64,000 nt of DNA from Membranipora membranacea (taxonomy: Eukaryota; Bryozoa; Gymnolaemata; Cheilostomatida; Membraniporidae): NCBI GenBank assembly GCA_914767715.1, contig OU612065.1:24428001-24492000 (forward strand). Direction: 5' to 3'. Below the pieces are notes generated by a model. The model was given only the letters and a program-made list of their open reading frames with translations. It was not told the origin of the DNA and did no database searches. The translations under genes and the position numbers were made by a program. Position 1 is the first letter of the stretch. Each line of letters starts with the position of its first letter. This document shows, one piece after another, positions 48,701-62,707 of the stretch.

Positions 48701-51545
48701 CCTCCCAGTCTCTTGTCCACTGCCCGACAGCTTCCCCCACGGCTTCCGGCCTCTTAAGTGAGGTCAGACTGGGATCAACCAAGCTTCAAATATTTTTGCC
48801 TTTCTTCATAAAATTTTACCAATAAGACTGGAAGGCTCCCAGTACTTTTTGGGAAAAATATCTATGTTTATAACAGATATCCCATCCTCTGCTCTGGTTT
48901 CATGTAAATGCTGTTTTCTTAGGTGTGGGCAGTGTAATCGATACATGAAGTTTGTGGATGTGAAGCCCATGAGACTTCATTGCCCAACATGTAATGTGAC
49001 GTACAAGTTACCACAGAATGGTCACATCAAACTGTATCAGGAAATTAAATGTCCACTTGATAACTTTGAGCTGGTCATGTGGACTACTGGTGCTAAAGGC
49101 AAGGTAAGTAAGCGTGAACTGGGAAAACTGCAAATATATACTGAAAACTGCAAAACTGAACTGAAGTTGAAATGAAAACAACCTATCTCCATTCTCTATC
49201 TTTTGTTCTTCCTTTGCCTCTTTTTTTCGGCACATTTCGACCATCTAACTATATTTTCATGTGCACCTTTGTAAAGCAGCAACCATGATTCAGAGAAAAC
49301 TCATGGTCTAAATATTGAATGAAATAGAGTTAAAAAGTGTCAAAAAAAATTGCATTCATGAGATTTAAATAAGATGCAGGAGATAGAAATCATTGTTCTT
49401 GGGTGGTCAGTTTGTTTACAAATTTTCTTTTATTATATGACTGGGCATCACTTATCATAGTCTTTGATCCGATGCTTTGATAAGTTTTGCTTTTTGCTCC
49501 TTATCTCTTTTTGTCTTTGATTTTTTACATAGGATCTAACAACATGCCGGGGTTGTCCCTGAAGTGATTATTCAAATATACAGCCGCTCTCTTATGAAAG
49601 CAGCGTTTTGCACAAGAAAAGCTTTATGATGAAATTTAAAAAAAAATTTAATTCCATTCCTTCTTCTTCACACGGCCGGATTTGTCATGATACATTGACC
49701 GTTGTTCATAATAAAGTATATATATATATATAATATATATAAATTTATTGTAATTACAATGGGTTATTTTTGTATAATTTTGTGTTGCAGAGTTATCCTC
49801 TTTGTCCGTATTGTTACACAAATCCACCGTTCCCTGAGATGAGAGCAGGCTTTAGCTGTCTGGAGTGTAGCCACCCGACATGTAAGCAGGCCTTGTCTCA
49901 GAACGCCGTTTCCTGCTGTGTTGAGTGCGAGGAGGGACTTATGATGATCGACAGAATGTCTGCTCCGAAATGGAAATTAGTCTGCAACAAGTAAGCTTTT
50001 TTATTCTATCACTATTTATAGCAAAAAAAAGCATTACATCTTTTGCTCAGATACCTTCCTTGAAAGTAAGGAAAAGTTTTACAAAGTTTTTTATAGTTTT
50101 ATTAAAATATGTTAGAACTGTCAGAGCTCTTGGTAACTAATGGTGGTCACTTAACAAGATTAAATTAGTGATCTTGTAGGAATTTCGCAGATTAAGTTGT
50201 ATAGTTCACATTCTATAGCAAGCTAACATTAAGGGATCATCAGTCAACCTGGGGTGGTCTGTCATACTATGCCGAAAGCTTTGTTTTTTCATAATTGCTT
50301 TTAAACTGAAGAAAAGGAAAGGAAAAAGTACTTTTCTTTAAGTTGCTCTAAAACCAACAAACATAGTCGATTGTGGCTTGTTATAACCAAGCTTTGTTTT
50401 TAATCTGATTGTTGTAGATGCAATGTGGTGATAAATTTCAAAGATGAAGCGCACATACACAAACTCAATCTATCTGATGAGCAATGTGAGCAGTGTGAGG
50501 CCACTATCATACACGTCACGTTTCATAAGGTGAGAACATAAATATATATCCCTGAGGAATAAAGAATTCACAGGAGGAAAAGTTTGTCATTTCATGCAGG
50601 CTTGAAATAGTGAAATTTATGGATGGCTAACATTTTACTCAGCCTCAGTACTTGTCTGTCACTCGGACCTTAGCTTATCAAAATTTGGTGCTAGCTAACC
50701 CTTAAATTAGCTAGACGAAGTTGTAGCTAATATATACTATCCTAGGAAATAAATATAAATCTTATGTGTTGTTATATATGTTTATGGGTGAGCACCAAAG
50801 CTAATCATCCTTTAAACTGTGTCTACCAAAAAGTGCTTATGAAATTGTATAATTTTTATCTGAAAAAGGTTTCCGGTATGTGTAGGTCGAAGCATACTGT
50901 TGTTCGATAATTGAATCATAGAGTGTTGATGGGTATGTAGTATTACTTCTTTAAAATCGTTGTTGCTTACATTACAAAGAAACATTTGATTTGATTTTTG
51001 ATCATTCACCATTGAAAATGGGCGTGTTTTTGTAACTGCTGTAGCAGTTTAAAACTATGCTGCCATGATAAATTTGTTGGCTGTCCGTGTCTTGAGATTA
51101 TTTTATTAGTGAATTTCATTCCATTAGAAATCGTTCTAAAAGGATGATCATAAAATGCAAGAAAGTAAAATTATTTTTTTTAGTTATATAATAAAATATA
51201 GGTACCCATGGTAATAGTTGTCTCATCAGAAAACAGACGGTTTCTCACCTCCAACTTCGTGTCTAGATGGAAAAATGGTGGTACAGGTGGAATATTAGAC
51301 TAAAAAATTGGTTGACCTAATATGTTCTAATGCCTTGGAATAACCATATTGTATACCTTTCTCTGCAGGATAAGACTCCTATGCCAGATGGTATTCTGGA
51401 GTATGATGCATGTTTGTTCTGTGATCCTACCCTGAAGCAGTATATAGCCCTGCACCATGCTCAGATGAGAGTAAAAACACACTCAGCGAGTAGGAGTCGT
51501 GGCAGGGGTCGTAGAGGTAGAGGTAGAGGTCGCAGAGGCAGGTGA
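42715..51545 (+). CDS. TOP3B: DNA topoisomerase 3-beta
   Basis: Fifteen exons: 42715-42948, 43343-43534, 43925-44092, 44544-44678, 44958-45073, 45233-45433, 45615-45695, 45982-46102, 46575-46757, 47228-47440, 48108-48325, 48923-49103, 49791-49990, 50418-50529, 51369-51545. They total 2532 nt, 843 aa (human 862), all phases matching. This type IA enzyme passes single strands of DNA or RNA. The Toprim domain starts [18 protein letters not shown] and has the metal-binding [12 protein letters not shown]. The catalytic tyrosine is Tyr334 in [14 protein letters not shown] (human Tyr336). [29 protein letters not shown] and LGIVLVHGY are conserved family blocks. Five cysteine clusters follow (CGQC, CPTC, CPYC, CVEC/CNKC, CEQC/CLFC), then an Arg/Gly-rich end ([16 protein letters not shown]), the RNA-binding RGG-like box. 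The final short segment after the box in vertebrates is absent. Confidence 0.98.
43026..43109. repeat. Three tandem mini-palindromes
   Basis: In TOP3B intron 1, three units of about 25-27 bp each start with a TTTGACCA-like sequence and contain a small inverted repeat: AAGGAGTTACTCCTT, AGGGAGAGTTCTCCCT and AAGAAGTTAACTCCT. The middle one resembles AGGGAGATTCTCCCT at about 22839. Confidence 0.6.
47456..47566. repeat. Two adjacent perfect inverted repeats in a TOP3B intron
   Basis: Positions 47456-47483 are a perfect 28-bp palindrome (AGACTTAATATACT then its inverse). Seven bases later, 47491-47523 and 47534-47566 are perfect 33-bp inverse copies around a 10-nt loop (GTGAATCACA). The pair begins 16 bp after the splice donor of exon 47228-47440. 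Confidence 0.9.
49717..49740. repeat. AT dinucleotide microsatellite
   Basis: Run of TA repeats in the TOP3B intron before exon 49791-49990. Confidence 0.8.
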
Positions 51546-51814
51546 TATTACCTCTCATACATTTAGGTCATCACAAAATTCTTATACAACAGTGCTTAGT
51601 TGTTGAGCAGCTTGTTACGTTGTCCACTTATTATTTGTTCTTGTTTGATGATATTCTCTTTTTTTAACCACACTGTTAAATACCATAATGGTCTTTCCGG
51701 AAAAAAGGATCTTTATTCCTGAGAGAAATCACAGCTGGTTTAATTTGTAATGGAAACTGATGCTTTTGTACGGATACATTGGGATACGTGTATTTATGTG
51801 TATTAACACATATG

Positions 51815-51820
51815 AATAAA
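51815..51820 (+). terminator. Polyadenylation signal of TOP3B
   Basis: AATAAA 270 bp after the stop codon. A genomic A-run follows at about 51840-51849. Confidence 0.55.
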
Positions 51821-54800
51821 AATTGAATCCGACAGAATTAAAAAAAAAACTTTTGTATTAGAATGCCGAGTGTCAGGGTCAGCTGAAATTTATCTCACTA
51901 CCAAAAGGTAAGAGATTTTAATAAAATCCAGACAAAATGTTTCACACTAGGATTATAACAGCGACTTTCTATTGGTTGCCGGTATACAAGATTAAAATAC
52001 ATCCAAATTAATTTCTTAAACTTGATTTAATAATTGTGGGAATCAGTTTCACCCATAACCAGAGTCAATACAAAGAGAAACATTCACTTGTCTATTACGT
52101 GATTAATGACAAAACCCCCTCTAATCTTCAGTGTTAGCGTGAATTGGTAAACAACTATTAGCGAAATGATACCCGGTGGCTTACTAGAAACAAATGGATA
52201 ATTACCCTTTTCCCTGACACCTAACAATAAAGGGAAGCACTGTGCAATAATAAGTATCCACTACAAACCTCCTTAACATAACTGAGGCCCTAAGGGCTCA
52301 GCGCGTTCCTTGGGTCAAAATCATTGTTTTTCTTTTGTAAGAAAAGGTCAGGATTGAGTTTGGTCACCAAATGTCTTTCTATTTGCTGTTGTTTAGAATG
52401 ATACGGTTAATTTAAGATACAAGGGGACTTAAAGCCTGATGCCACGAGACTTAATGTTTGCTGAGTATGTTACATTAAACAGAGACAATAAAACAGCTGA
52501 CTTAGACGTGTTAATGGTGATGGGATCTCAACAGATGTATCACCTTGGGTCTCTAACCAACCATATTTTACTCCAACAGATTGTAATTAATACGTTTTAA
52601 CCTCAGCTGTGCGACTTGACGTTCAAAAGACATCACGGCTGACATTTGCTGCTTGCAACATTTAATTATCAAATTTTCTACACTGATGCCCAAGACGTGT
52701 TAGGTAAGCCAGAATGATTTGAATTCCATCTAAGAACATGACATCCATGTGGAATAAGTCTAAATATAACTCCCCTGACAATTCAGCCTGCACAAGCTGT
52801 GACCTTTGTTGACAGAGCCATCATTAATAAGAATGTATAAACGTCTTTAAACTTTACACCATACCTTGGTGGGTTTGTGGCAGACGAAAGTTTTCTGTTG
52901 TGATGTTTCAGTTGAAAATTTTGGAGTAAATTACATGTCTTTGTTGTGTGGCGCTGTGTCGACTTAGATCATCGGTGAAGTGTAAAATAACACACTACTG
53001 AATTATAAACATACAGTTCTGGATGCATACTCCAAATCACCCGATTATTAAACACTTCCCCTTACACTAATTTGAGGTCCACAAGTGCACCACACTTGCT
53101 TAGACGACAGGATGGCCGATGTTGGCGGAATTTTTTACCAGCCAGCCTCCCTCAATGAGAGCGATATCAATTGGTATACACTTGTACACCTTTTGTGGAG
53201 GTTCCAATCAGTCTACACAGAAATTGACCAAAATTGCAGAAACATCCGCCAATGGTGTGGTAACTCAATTTTTGTGAGCACTTTGATCACTAGAGTCCTT
53301 GCAACAAATTTCACACTTCTGAAATACTTCAATATCCCATCTTGAATGTTATTTCCTTATGAAAAATATATTAGGATTGTGTGAGGTAAATCCTTTATTG
53401 GGTAAAGGGAGAGGGAAGGTCTGTTAACACAAAATCCAGATATTTTCTAATCTTCAAAAAAAACCTAAACAAAAATATAACCAGAACTGTAGTAAAATAA
53501 CCAGTTTTTCATAAGATAAGCCTATCGAGATGTCACGACAAATTTTTAGATGTATTCTAAAGTGCTCATGGATCTTATGCAGTATATTTATGGATTGTCA
53601 CCACCATTGTACTATTGTATTAGCAATCAGCGATAATTGTCCAATTGCTCACATCGCTTGGATAAAAATTATTTTTACCACATAATATTTGTGCAGTTAA
53701 AAATCAATCTTAACTCCGTATTGTAACAGTAATGGCTCACCGAGTTATCATGAAGATACACAAAACAGGAAATGAAGAAAACATTGTGCATTATGTAATA
53801 TATTAATACAAATTTACAAAGAATTGAAAATTTCAGTTTTAATTTCACACCATAATGGTCTACCAGTAAAGATTCTGGGCAAGATTATTAGACTTAGGTT
53901 GGCAAATCACTGTTTCTTAAAAAAATTTGCCAACATATTAAAGCCTTACAGATTGTGAACATAGCTGTGTCGAACTTTTCAGACCCTTGAAACACCTTGT
54001 ATTTATTGCGGAATAAGTTTTTACATAAGGTGGCTCTGTGCGGCGATGGTAATACCACAATTCTTGTAGCAATGTTTCGGAGGCATCTTAGGAATTAAAT
54101 ATCGAAATATTAAATTGTTACACTATCACAACCACAAATTTAAAGTACCCATCGTTATCCCTTGTGTAGATCATTGGTCATCTTTGCTGCTTCGATACTG
54201 ACCATTGGCTGGCATCCTGAGTCCTGACTCTTCTGGCTACTATAAACCATGGTCCATACTTATTCAAATGATCTTACTGTTTTCTTGGTATTTCAGCTTA
54301 TTTAACCAGGAGTATATGGCAGGTCGTAGCTTATGCATTTTTCCTACAGACAAAGACTGTTCTGTCAGTTTCCCAAGGACAGATCGAATGACTGGTTGTA
54401 TCTGGTATAGTGCACCAGAAAAAATTGTGAACTAATATATTTACGTTCCGTCAGAATATTCGTGCTCAAGTCAGACCTTCAAGAATTTCATCGAATTCTA
54501 AACGTGCTCAGTTAGGTACTTTCACTTGTTTCAACCATTCTTTCATGATAGATTGCACCTAAAATAGCAAGCTGAAAAGAACTTTTTTGAAAAAGTGACC
54601 TTGTTTTGGCTTGAATAATACAAAATGTCGGCTGCATTGAGATTATCTAATCAATTAGACAAGCATGGATTAACTCTTATTAACATGTGGACAATGTCAA
54701 TGTTGATACTTAATTGCAAATTGCTCATCGCCGATTTTAGATACACTTATGTTTCAACTCGCTGAAAATATTTTAGATATAATGAGAGCATTGTCTGTGA

Positions 54801-54934
54801 CAAGTGACACTGTTTATCGACCAATCGCATTCTTCCATTTTGTGACTTCCACCAATAGAATTAGGCTGCCTTCTGTCTGGCTTTGCACCGAGTAAAAACT
54901 GACACATGGTAGATTTATTTTGACTCCACTATAA

Positions 54935-55114
54935 GTGAATGATCCCGAAGAATTGGCAATCATACGCCTTGTTCACCTTAGGGTAAAAAGTCGCTCTGTC
55001 CGCCCTCCAACCTGCTTGCTCAAACATTCGCTGCTTTTGGAAATTGCTGCCGAATCTGTAGAACCATTCCTCATCAGCTTTCGTGGAGATTGTAACCTCC
55101 GATTTACTTGGCAG
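54935..55114 (+). other. Candidate first exon (untranslated or short coding)
   Basis: A 180-bp stretch with clearly more C, G and CpG than its surroundings, closed by a TTGGCAG|GTAGGT donor at 55114. It is open in one frame (MNDPEELAIIRLVHLR...), but that frame has no recognisable domain. Most plausible as a leader exon of the downstream gene at 62708. Confidence 0.3.
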
Positions 55115-58100
55115 GTAGGTGAAAGCTACATCTTATGATCTTGCATGGCTGACCTGTTTGTCATAATTCAGGAACCATGAAAAACTTTTGCCCAATTACC
55201 CTTTTTTGAGCGCATGATTTGAAACTTAAATAAGCATGCAATGTTCAGTAAAAAACCAACACGACTCAAAAATCTCCATCTCGTCGGTTCGTATGTAGTA
55301 ATATCATTTATCTGGAGACTCAAGGTTACTGGTCTTAGCCCTCCGACTTGTTCTTGTTCTAAGCTACAAATGTTGCCGTTCTACTGCGTCGATGTCTTCC
55401 TTGGTTGGTGTGCATGTATTGAATACTGAACAAATTGGTTTTTGGGTATTTTGTTGATTTAAAGTGGATTTGTATTTGACACACCATCAGGTATTTCACT
55501 TTCACTCAGCGTGTTGCGGCTGATGTTTGAATCTGCTTCATGACACATGGAAGATTGAGGCTATTTCAGAGGGCTGATTTTGTTCCAAACTTCTTTATTG
55601 TTTATTACTGAAAGTCTACGCTGGACTGTACGATTATCCGTTGTCTATTTCTGATCATTTATTGTAAAACAGAGATTGATTTAATTTACATGACTGGTTT
55701 CCGCTGATTGGGTAATGTTCTGTGAGCAAGTATCAGACAAGTTTTGACTTTTTTGCACTTGGTTTGCTTCAATTCAAATGTTCAAATGAAGCGAACTAAT
55801 TTGTGCCCCTGTCTTGTAGGCCGTGAGCTATTTTTTCTCAGTTCTGTTAAGAATGCTTAAAACAATACTGTTCCGATTATATAAAAGCCAGACATCGCTG
55901 GATATAGCTTCATCCACAGGGCAATTGGTGCAGGCCATTATTTTTTACAAAAGCATTCATAGTATTACCGTTACTTGATATTAAATTAGCATTGCCAAAA
56001 TATTCCTTTTATTCCCCACCATGATCGGTATTATCAAGGAGTACCTATTCACACCCGGCTTTTATTTTTTAGTTATTGATATGGGCAAACTATACTTTAA
56101 TATCACTGAGACTATTGTCGCTTGAGACAAAGGGTATAAAAAGAGTCGTTTGTAGTTCTTTCATCACATGAGAGTTTAGATAACATGAGCAGATAACTAC
56201 AAATGATCACAATATGTAATTCATGTGAAGTAAAAACAATGATCGCAATCTTTTAATCTGTCAACCTTCTTATGAACATAGCTGGGTATTGTCTGTAAAC
56301 TCTTTATTTGGGTTTTTCACCTGAGAGAGTTATGCTTTTCAAAGGGCGTAATGTCAATAACTCGCATTGTTTATTGCTCATACCATTTGAGCCGAGGCAC
56401 AAAAAGATGCTGAAAGATTGTTTAGTAAATTTTTTCATAACAATCACGCTGCTTTATAATTCTAAAAACTTTTTCACTTTAAAACTTGTAAAGTTTGCTA
56501 AGCTTGTGAGGTTATTCATGAAATTCTCTTTTTGTCTTAAGTTTCAATCAAGCAGGTGGCGATATTGTAATGATGGTGATGTTATCAAACAAACTCAGTG
56601 TGGATGTTTGGATGGCCATTTCACCTTTGCAACATAATCCATAGAGTTATCAAAACATTTAAGCACGCAAAATTCACTTGTGAAAGGCGGGATAAAATTG
56701 AGTACAAAATAAATGAATTTGAGATTGTTTTTTTTCATAATTAGTTTAGGATAAAGTAATCATAATTTTAGTCGTTATATCTGAGAATTAATTTTCTGTT
56801 GATTTATTGCAAATGGGACTTGTACGGTTGATATTTGCAGTTGTTCTCTAATGTGCCCTTGGTATATCACATCATGTTACTAGCTATCCTAACACTGAAC
56901 ACTGAACAGGAACAGTGGTGTAGGTATTTGGAACCACTGATTTTTCTGCCTTGGCTAGCCAAGCTGCACAAATAAATTAAAAAAGTTGTACCAGAATGCC
57001 CTCAGTCATGCACAATAAGTGCTAGGTTAAGTATTTAGATAATTCTGCTGTGAAAATATAACAGCGTTAAATCAAAGTCAAAGCCTGTCATTGTTTCCTT
57101 TGCTGCCGATTATTCCTATTTTTAAGTTGAAGCCTAAAGCCTGGTTTCTGGTAGGAAAAAGTTTCCGGACATGCGCCTGCGGCCCTCGCTCAAATCCTTG
57201 GTGCATTGTTAAGATTTTCTTCATTTTGTTCTCTCATTTTTTTATTCTATGGCAAAGATATCGATAGCATTTGTAATTTTCAGTGCACTTTGATCAATAC
57301 AATCTTATAGCCATTGACCTGTTTACATATGTTGGTGGAACTGCTGCTGTGACAAATCAAGCACCATAGAATAAAATACTCAAACTGATAACTAGTTCTG
57401 ATGTGCCGGACAAGCTGGAAATTGAGCCCAGATGGAGGCTAAAGCTCAACATCTCATACAATATTCAATTTTTTCAACTGCCATCGTTAAATCGCTTGAT
57501 CTTTAGGCCATGTGGCATTGATTAAAACCCTCGTAATTTGGTAAGCTTGCTGAATCACTCCGGTCTAAATTTCTTTTTTCAAAAAGTGAAAATATGTAAA
57601 GCGCTGGCAGTTTAATTGAGTAAAATTAATTTTGCTTGTTTAGGGATATGAGACTCCTACACCGAGTGATCACTGAGATTGTAAATTGATCCTGTAGTAT
57701 TTAAGAGTTGTTTACTTTGTCGGCAAGTGGATAAATTTATTGAAAAAATGGAATAAGAGAGCGTTTTGTTATTTTGGACTGTATCGTAATAACTTGACAC
57801 CTAAGGGTATTTATATTAAACAGTCAAATGGCATCATTCAAGCTCAGTTAGGCAAGCTTTTCACTCGGTTAAATTGAGTCGCGTGCTCTGTTAAATCAAG
57901 GATAAAATGTTTGCTGATTTTTAATGCTCAATTAAATGTCATCGCTGGTCGGATGGGCGCTCCAATGAGTTGATGATTGAGTTGATGGGATTACGGAGTC
58001 ACGGGTTCGGCTGATTTAACAACACTGGTTTTTGATGAGGAAGAGCGGCGATGTGGAATGAGAGTTCACTCTGCTGTATTGAGACTGACAATTCTTCTGC

Positions 58101-59551
58101 GCTTTCCCATATCAATAGACACTAAATAAAAGTTTAATTTGCTAATAACATCAACATAAACCCAGGGGAATAAAACTTTAATAAAGACCGACACAGTGCT
58201 TATTGAAATAAAAATCGTTGCATCCTGCTCATAATTTTTTTAGACCCAATTCACCAGTCATGACAAGTTTTCAGAATATTTGAACTCCAAAACACCAGAG
58301 ATTTACATTTTGAAATCCATGTTAGCGTTTGTCAATGTTGAGGATAATAATCTAACATGTTTGCACTCACTGATCTGAAGCCAGAACACTTGTAAACATA
58401 CTTGTATCATTCCTGATGACAGAGTCAGAAGAATAGATCACTCAGCATGTGATAACTCTTTCACAGGTTGCCAAAATAGCATCTGCACCTAAAACATTTG
58501 CTCCAATTTATATTCTTGTGTATAATTATGGTATTATGGTGTAACGTTTGAGGGAACTGAGGCTTGGTGTAGCAGGTTGCAGAGACACCTCAATAATTGT
58601 TCTCTAGACCCTCAATGACAATAATTAGGCAGTGCTTCCTCTTGACGTCAACTTTTTCCCCTTTTGCAAGTGTGTCATTAATAATAGGAGGTGTAGTAGA
58701 TAGATAGGTCATGTGCTTCAACCTGCTCTACAATGTCATTTCAATACTGACACTGCCTATCTCTATTAATTACTGTGTTGGACAGCTCCTTGCAGGTTCT
58801 TTGTCAAAATATTGCAATAAGCAGAATACTCTCCTGTTTTAAATATAGCTTTTGAACTAGGATAATAAGTATTTAGGTTTCGGAAGATGTGTAATGTTGT
58901 CTTATAATAACACCAACAATGCATTCTGAGAGAGGAGTCATATAGTGCATAAGACCAAATCATGCAACACCATGCGGATCCCTATACCACAGACTTTAAT
59001 TTTAAGGGAAGAGTAATAAATTAATTACAATGTTTTTCACTAAGAATGTTTGAAGTTAAAAGGAACAAAAAGTTAAATCGATGAGCATTTCACATTGTCC
59101 AAGTCCGATGACTTATGGACTTGGGAGGAGCATTTAAAAATTTTTCATATTGGACCAATTTTTTGTCATTAGTGTCAAAAGGTTTACTCTTTGTAGACTA
59201 ATCATAGCTATGCAGAATTGTACACATTTGGTATGTAAAATTATCTCCCACCAATTTTCAGAAATAGTTGCGTTCAAGATTTGTACATTAGAACGGCCAG
59301 CAAGCGTACAAAAAACAAGCCGATTCATCTTTCCTATGAAACAAAAATTAGATGATATTGTTCAAGTGAAAATCCAATAGTTACATTTTCATTCAGGTTT
59401 GTTTGGGATCTGCATTCACATGGTATTGTGTTTAGCTATAGAATTGCACATTCTGGCTAGTGAGCTTTTATGTCATGATTGTGTAAAGCTTGTATTTTGA
59501 TTGGTGGTTTGGGACTGAAAGCTATATAGTCTATAGTGGGTTCGGAATCAT

Positions 59552-59784
59552 ACGCGTTCAGGTGTACATAATCAGTTCAACTTTACTTCTGCTTGACTGA
59601 GTATGTCAACGACGAATGTCCACTGACTTTTACCACCTCCTCGTGTGTGAATATCTACTGATCTGTGAAGTGAGGGTCCCCCGGCAGCGTCAGCAATTGG
59701 TTTCTCTTTCTCTGTCTCTCACTGGAATCATCCACTCTTACTGGGGATAGTGCTTTGATTTATCTTTAGCTGCCGTTTAACTTG
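59552..59784 (+). other. Candidate untranslated first exon with upstream TATA
   Basis: CTATATAG at 59522 precedes about 230 bp of C/T-rich, CpG-containing sequence that ends at an AACTTG|GTGAGT donor at 59784. All frames contain stops, so it would be a 5' leader, spliced to the acceptor at 62696 of the downstream gene. Confidence 0.35.
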
Positions 59785-62707
59785 GTGAGTAATCTTTGCG
59801 CTGTCGTGTTGTTTTGTTACGAAGATAGCAGTTTTTACTACTGTTTCCTGTTGCGTTTAGTCGAGTTGCTAATTCCTTCCGTATCGGTGATCATTGACGA
59901 GATCAGTGTATTTACTCGACTGTAAAAAGCTGCTGATCGTTCTCCGTTCTGTGAACTGTAGCGGACGGTTTTATTAGATTCATCATGTTAAATCAGGCTT
60001 ACCAAATTCATACTTTTGAATGCTATATGCGTGTAAATCGCATTATTGCTCCCTCATTGATGTGATGAGGGAAACAAGGCATGTAATGTGATTATGTGTT
60101 TTTAGTGACCCACTCATTTATCTAGAGGACATCCTAATGCGTAATAATTTGCTCCTAATTAACAATAGGTGTGAAATTCAGGCAAATAAACTGGATTAAT
60201 TGTTGATTTGTTTACATGTTCAGTGATTTGATTTCATTACCATTATATATCAATCCGCCAATTTAGCTGGCAACAAATGTAAATATATATATAAATATAC
60301 ACAAGGCATGATATGTTTGCGGCATTATCTGTGCTGTGCCTAAAAAAGACAATGCCTCAAGCATAATGGAACTGCGCTGAACACTCTTGTTGATAAAAAG
60401 TGTTGCTAGTTTTGATATTTGAACTGGAAATTTGTACCACCTTTCAATGAGTGGGGTATTAAAAAAACTTTTGCTAAGTTATGCAATGTAGTATGATGCC
60501 TTGGGGTAAATAAAAAGGCATTCAAAGATGTAAAAGACTGAATAAGAGAAGTATAGAAGTGTCCTTCCCTTTTGTTCTTGTTGGGTAGGCAAACTTGTTG
60601 TGAGCTGACAACCTTGAATCGCTTAGTATCTTCTCTGTCCTTAAATCTGGCTAAAAATGATTTCAGTTCTTGAATTTGAATGAGAAAGCCACCCAAAGCG
60701 CGTATAAATAAATAATCAAATTTAAATAATTAAATTGAATAAAAATCTTATCAATAACTTTTTATATGTATGAAAAAAAGAATAGTTGTTTTGGGCAATG
60801 TATAATATGATTAATTTTTTATACATGGCACGCTCCCAGATAAAAAAGAGAAGAAGGCGTAGCTGGAAATTTTCTCTCTTCCCTGACTATGCTGGTGATA
60901 ATTCAAATTTTAAATCAGCTTGTAAAACTTTTTCGAATGATGTGGCCGCGAGAATCTGCCTTCCATCTGTCTGCCTCATGTGCGAATTAAAAGGTTACGG
61001 GTATGCAATTGTTGACAAATAAAGATTTAATCTGTGATCTCGCCTTTAGTCTGTTGGACAGGTTGGGTATTATCCTATAATGCTCTATTCTAACCCATTC
61101 ATGCAAGGAAATCTCATGCAATAATGAGTCTACGCCGTTTTCATACAAATTATCGGGAAAATTTTTCTTAAAATGTTCAATGTTTCGTGAGTTCAGGATG
61201 TGGGGATAGGTTTAGAATTTGTTCTTACTTCAATTCCATCACCACTCACCAGTGATATTGCATCATCATTGATTGTTATTACCACCCACATAACACATAA
61301 AATGTATGCAAGTATTTCAATTTGACAATCTCCCCAAAGCATTTACAATAATCTCCGATGCTTTGGTGTTATCTCAGCAAAATGAAGAGTGGTGTCGAGA
61401 AAATTAATCTTGTCCATTTTGAATCCCTCTTTCTGAAGTACCGTAAAATATGTACTGGCTAGGAATGAGCATAAGTTTTTATGATCACTTTACCCGATTA
61501 ATGTATTACTATAAAAACATAGCATGGACACAATCTTTACTTGTGTGGAAGGTTATAAGCTTGTGGTCGTAGCCATTAACTTAGTAAAGTCACGTGGCTC
61601 CCTTCGCTTGGTGCTCCCATTGCTGCTGTGTGAGGCCTTGTCTCAATAAAAAATGCTGCCGCACATTTTGATTTGAGTTTTAATGTATGTCACTTCTCTC
61701 AGCCCGGAGCTGTTGTTATTTCACCTGCGAGTTCATGGTGTTTTTCACAATAGTTCTTTGATATGTGGAAGGCACTAAATAAAAAACTGGTCGTGTTAGT
61801 ATAAACAGGGTATTGGTGAGGTGGCTTGTTTCAAATCTCGTTCCGATTGTTCGGAAGCTAGAACATTCAATCAATGATCTTGCACTCACAACAAAACCAC
61901 TTCCATTTTTCACAGACGTATCACACAACAGGCATTTTTTATAACTAGAAAAGAATAGTGCTTATCAACATACAACAAGCAGTATTAAGGAATTACACTA
62001 AAGCCGTCGCTTTCAGTTTTTTGTTCTTTTGTTATAATTGTGCACTTAATGTGAAGTATTATTACAAAAGTAATGTCAATGGTCAAGCAGAAAAGGTGCG
62101 ATGAAACAGCATTCTTTCATGATAAAGTAATAATAATTATTGAAGTTTGGTAACAAACCACAGAGATTGGTTTGTAAAGTCGCTGAGTTTCGTTTGTGTC
62201 TTGTGACTCTTTAAACTTCTATTCCAGAGTCGTAGTTGTTGTTCTGGGGCTTAGATTATGAAGACTTTATGCCTATATAGGTCTTCAGCACTGCCAGTTT
62301 TCTATGTCTATTGGCTTTAAGTGCAGCTGTACCCATATCTAATATCTGTATCCTCATAACTAATCTATAGCAATCTATCTATGGCAAAACTTTGATTGTG
62401 TACATAAATATCAGACTACTAAATGAAGAGTCTTCATACCAGAGATCGGGTCTTATAAAGCGGTGTTCGCACAATTTGGCAGTAGGAATACTGCCGAATT
62501 AAAATTCACAATCAATACTGAACCAACCTACATACTATTGTGATAGCAAAGCTCTATAAGTTTGAGAAGTTTGATGTGACATCCGGCAAGTTCACAGTCA
62601 TATTCATCACTGAACCTACCTCCATGTCATTCTTTTACCTGTGGTCACCTTCAATTATCAATAATAATTTAAAGTTTGAACTTGTTTCTTTTACAGAACC
62701 GATCTGA

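Larger units (their letters stand above)
51821..62696. other. Long intergenic or 5' regulatory region
   Basis: Nearly 11 kb with no supported protein-coding exon on either strand. The open frames here are short and lack domains. Two stretches that look like untranslated first exons of the next gene are listed separately (about 54935 and 59552). The rest is AT-rich and featureless to the eye. Confidence 0.5.
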
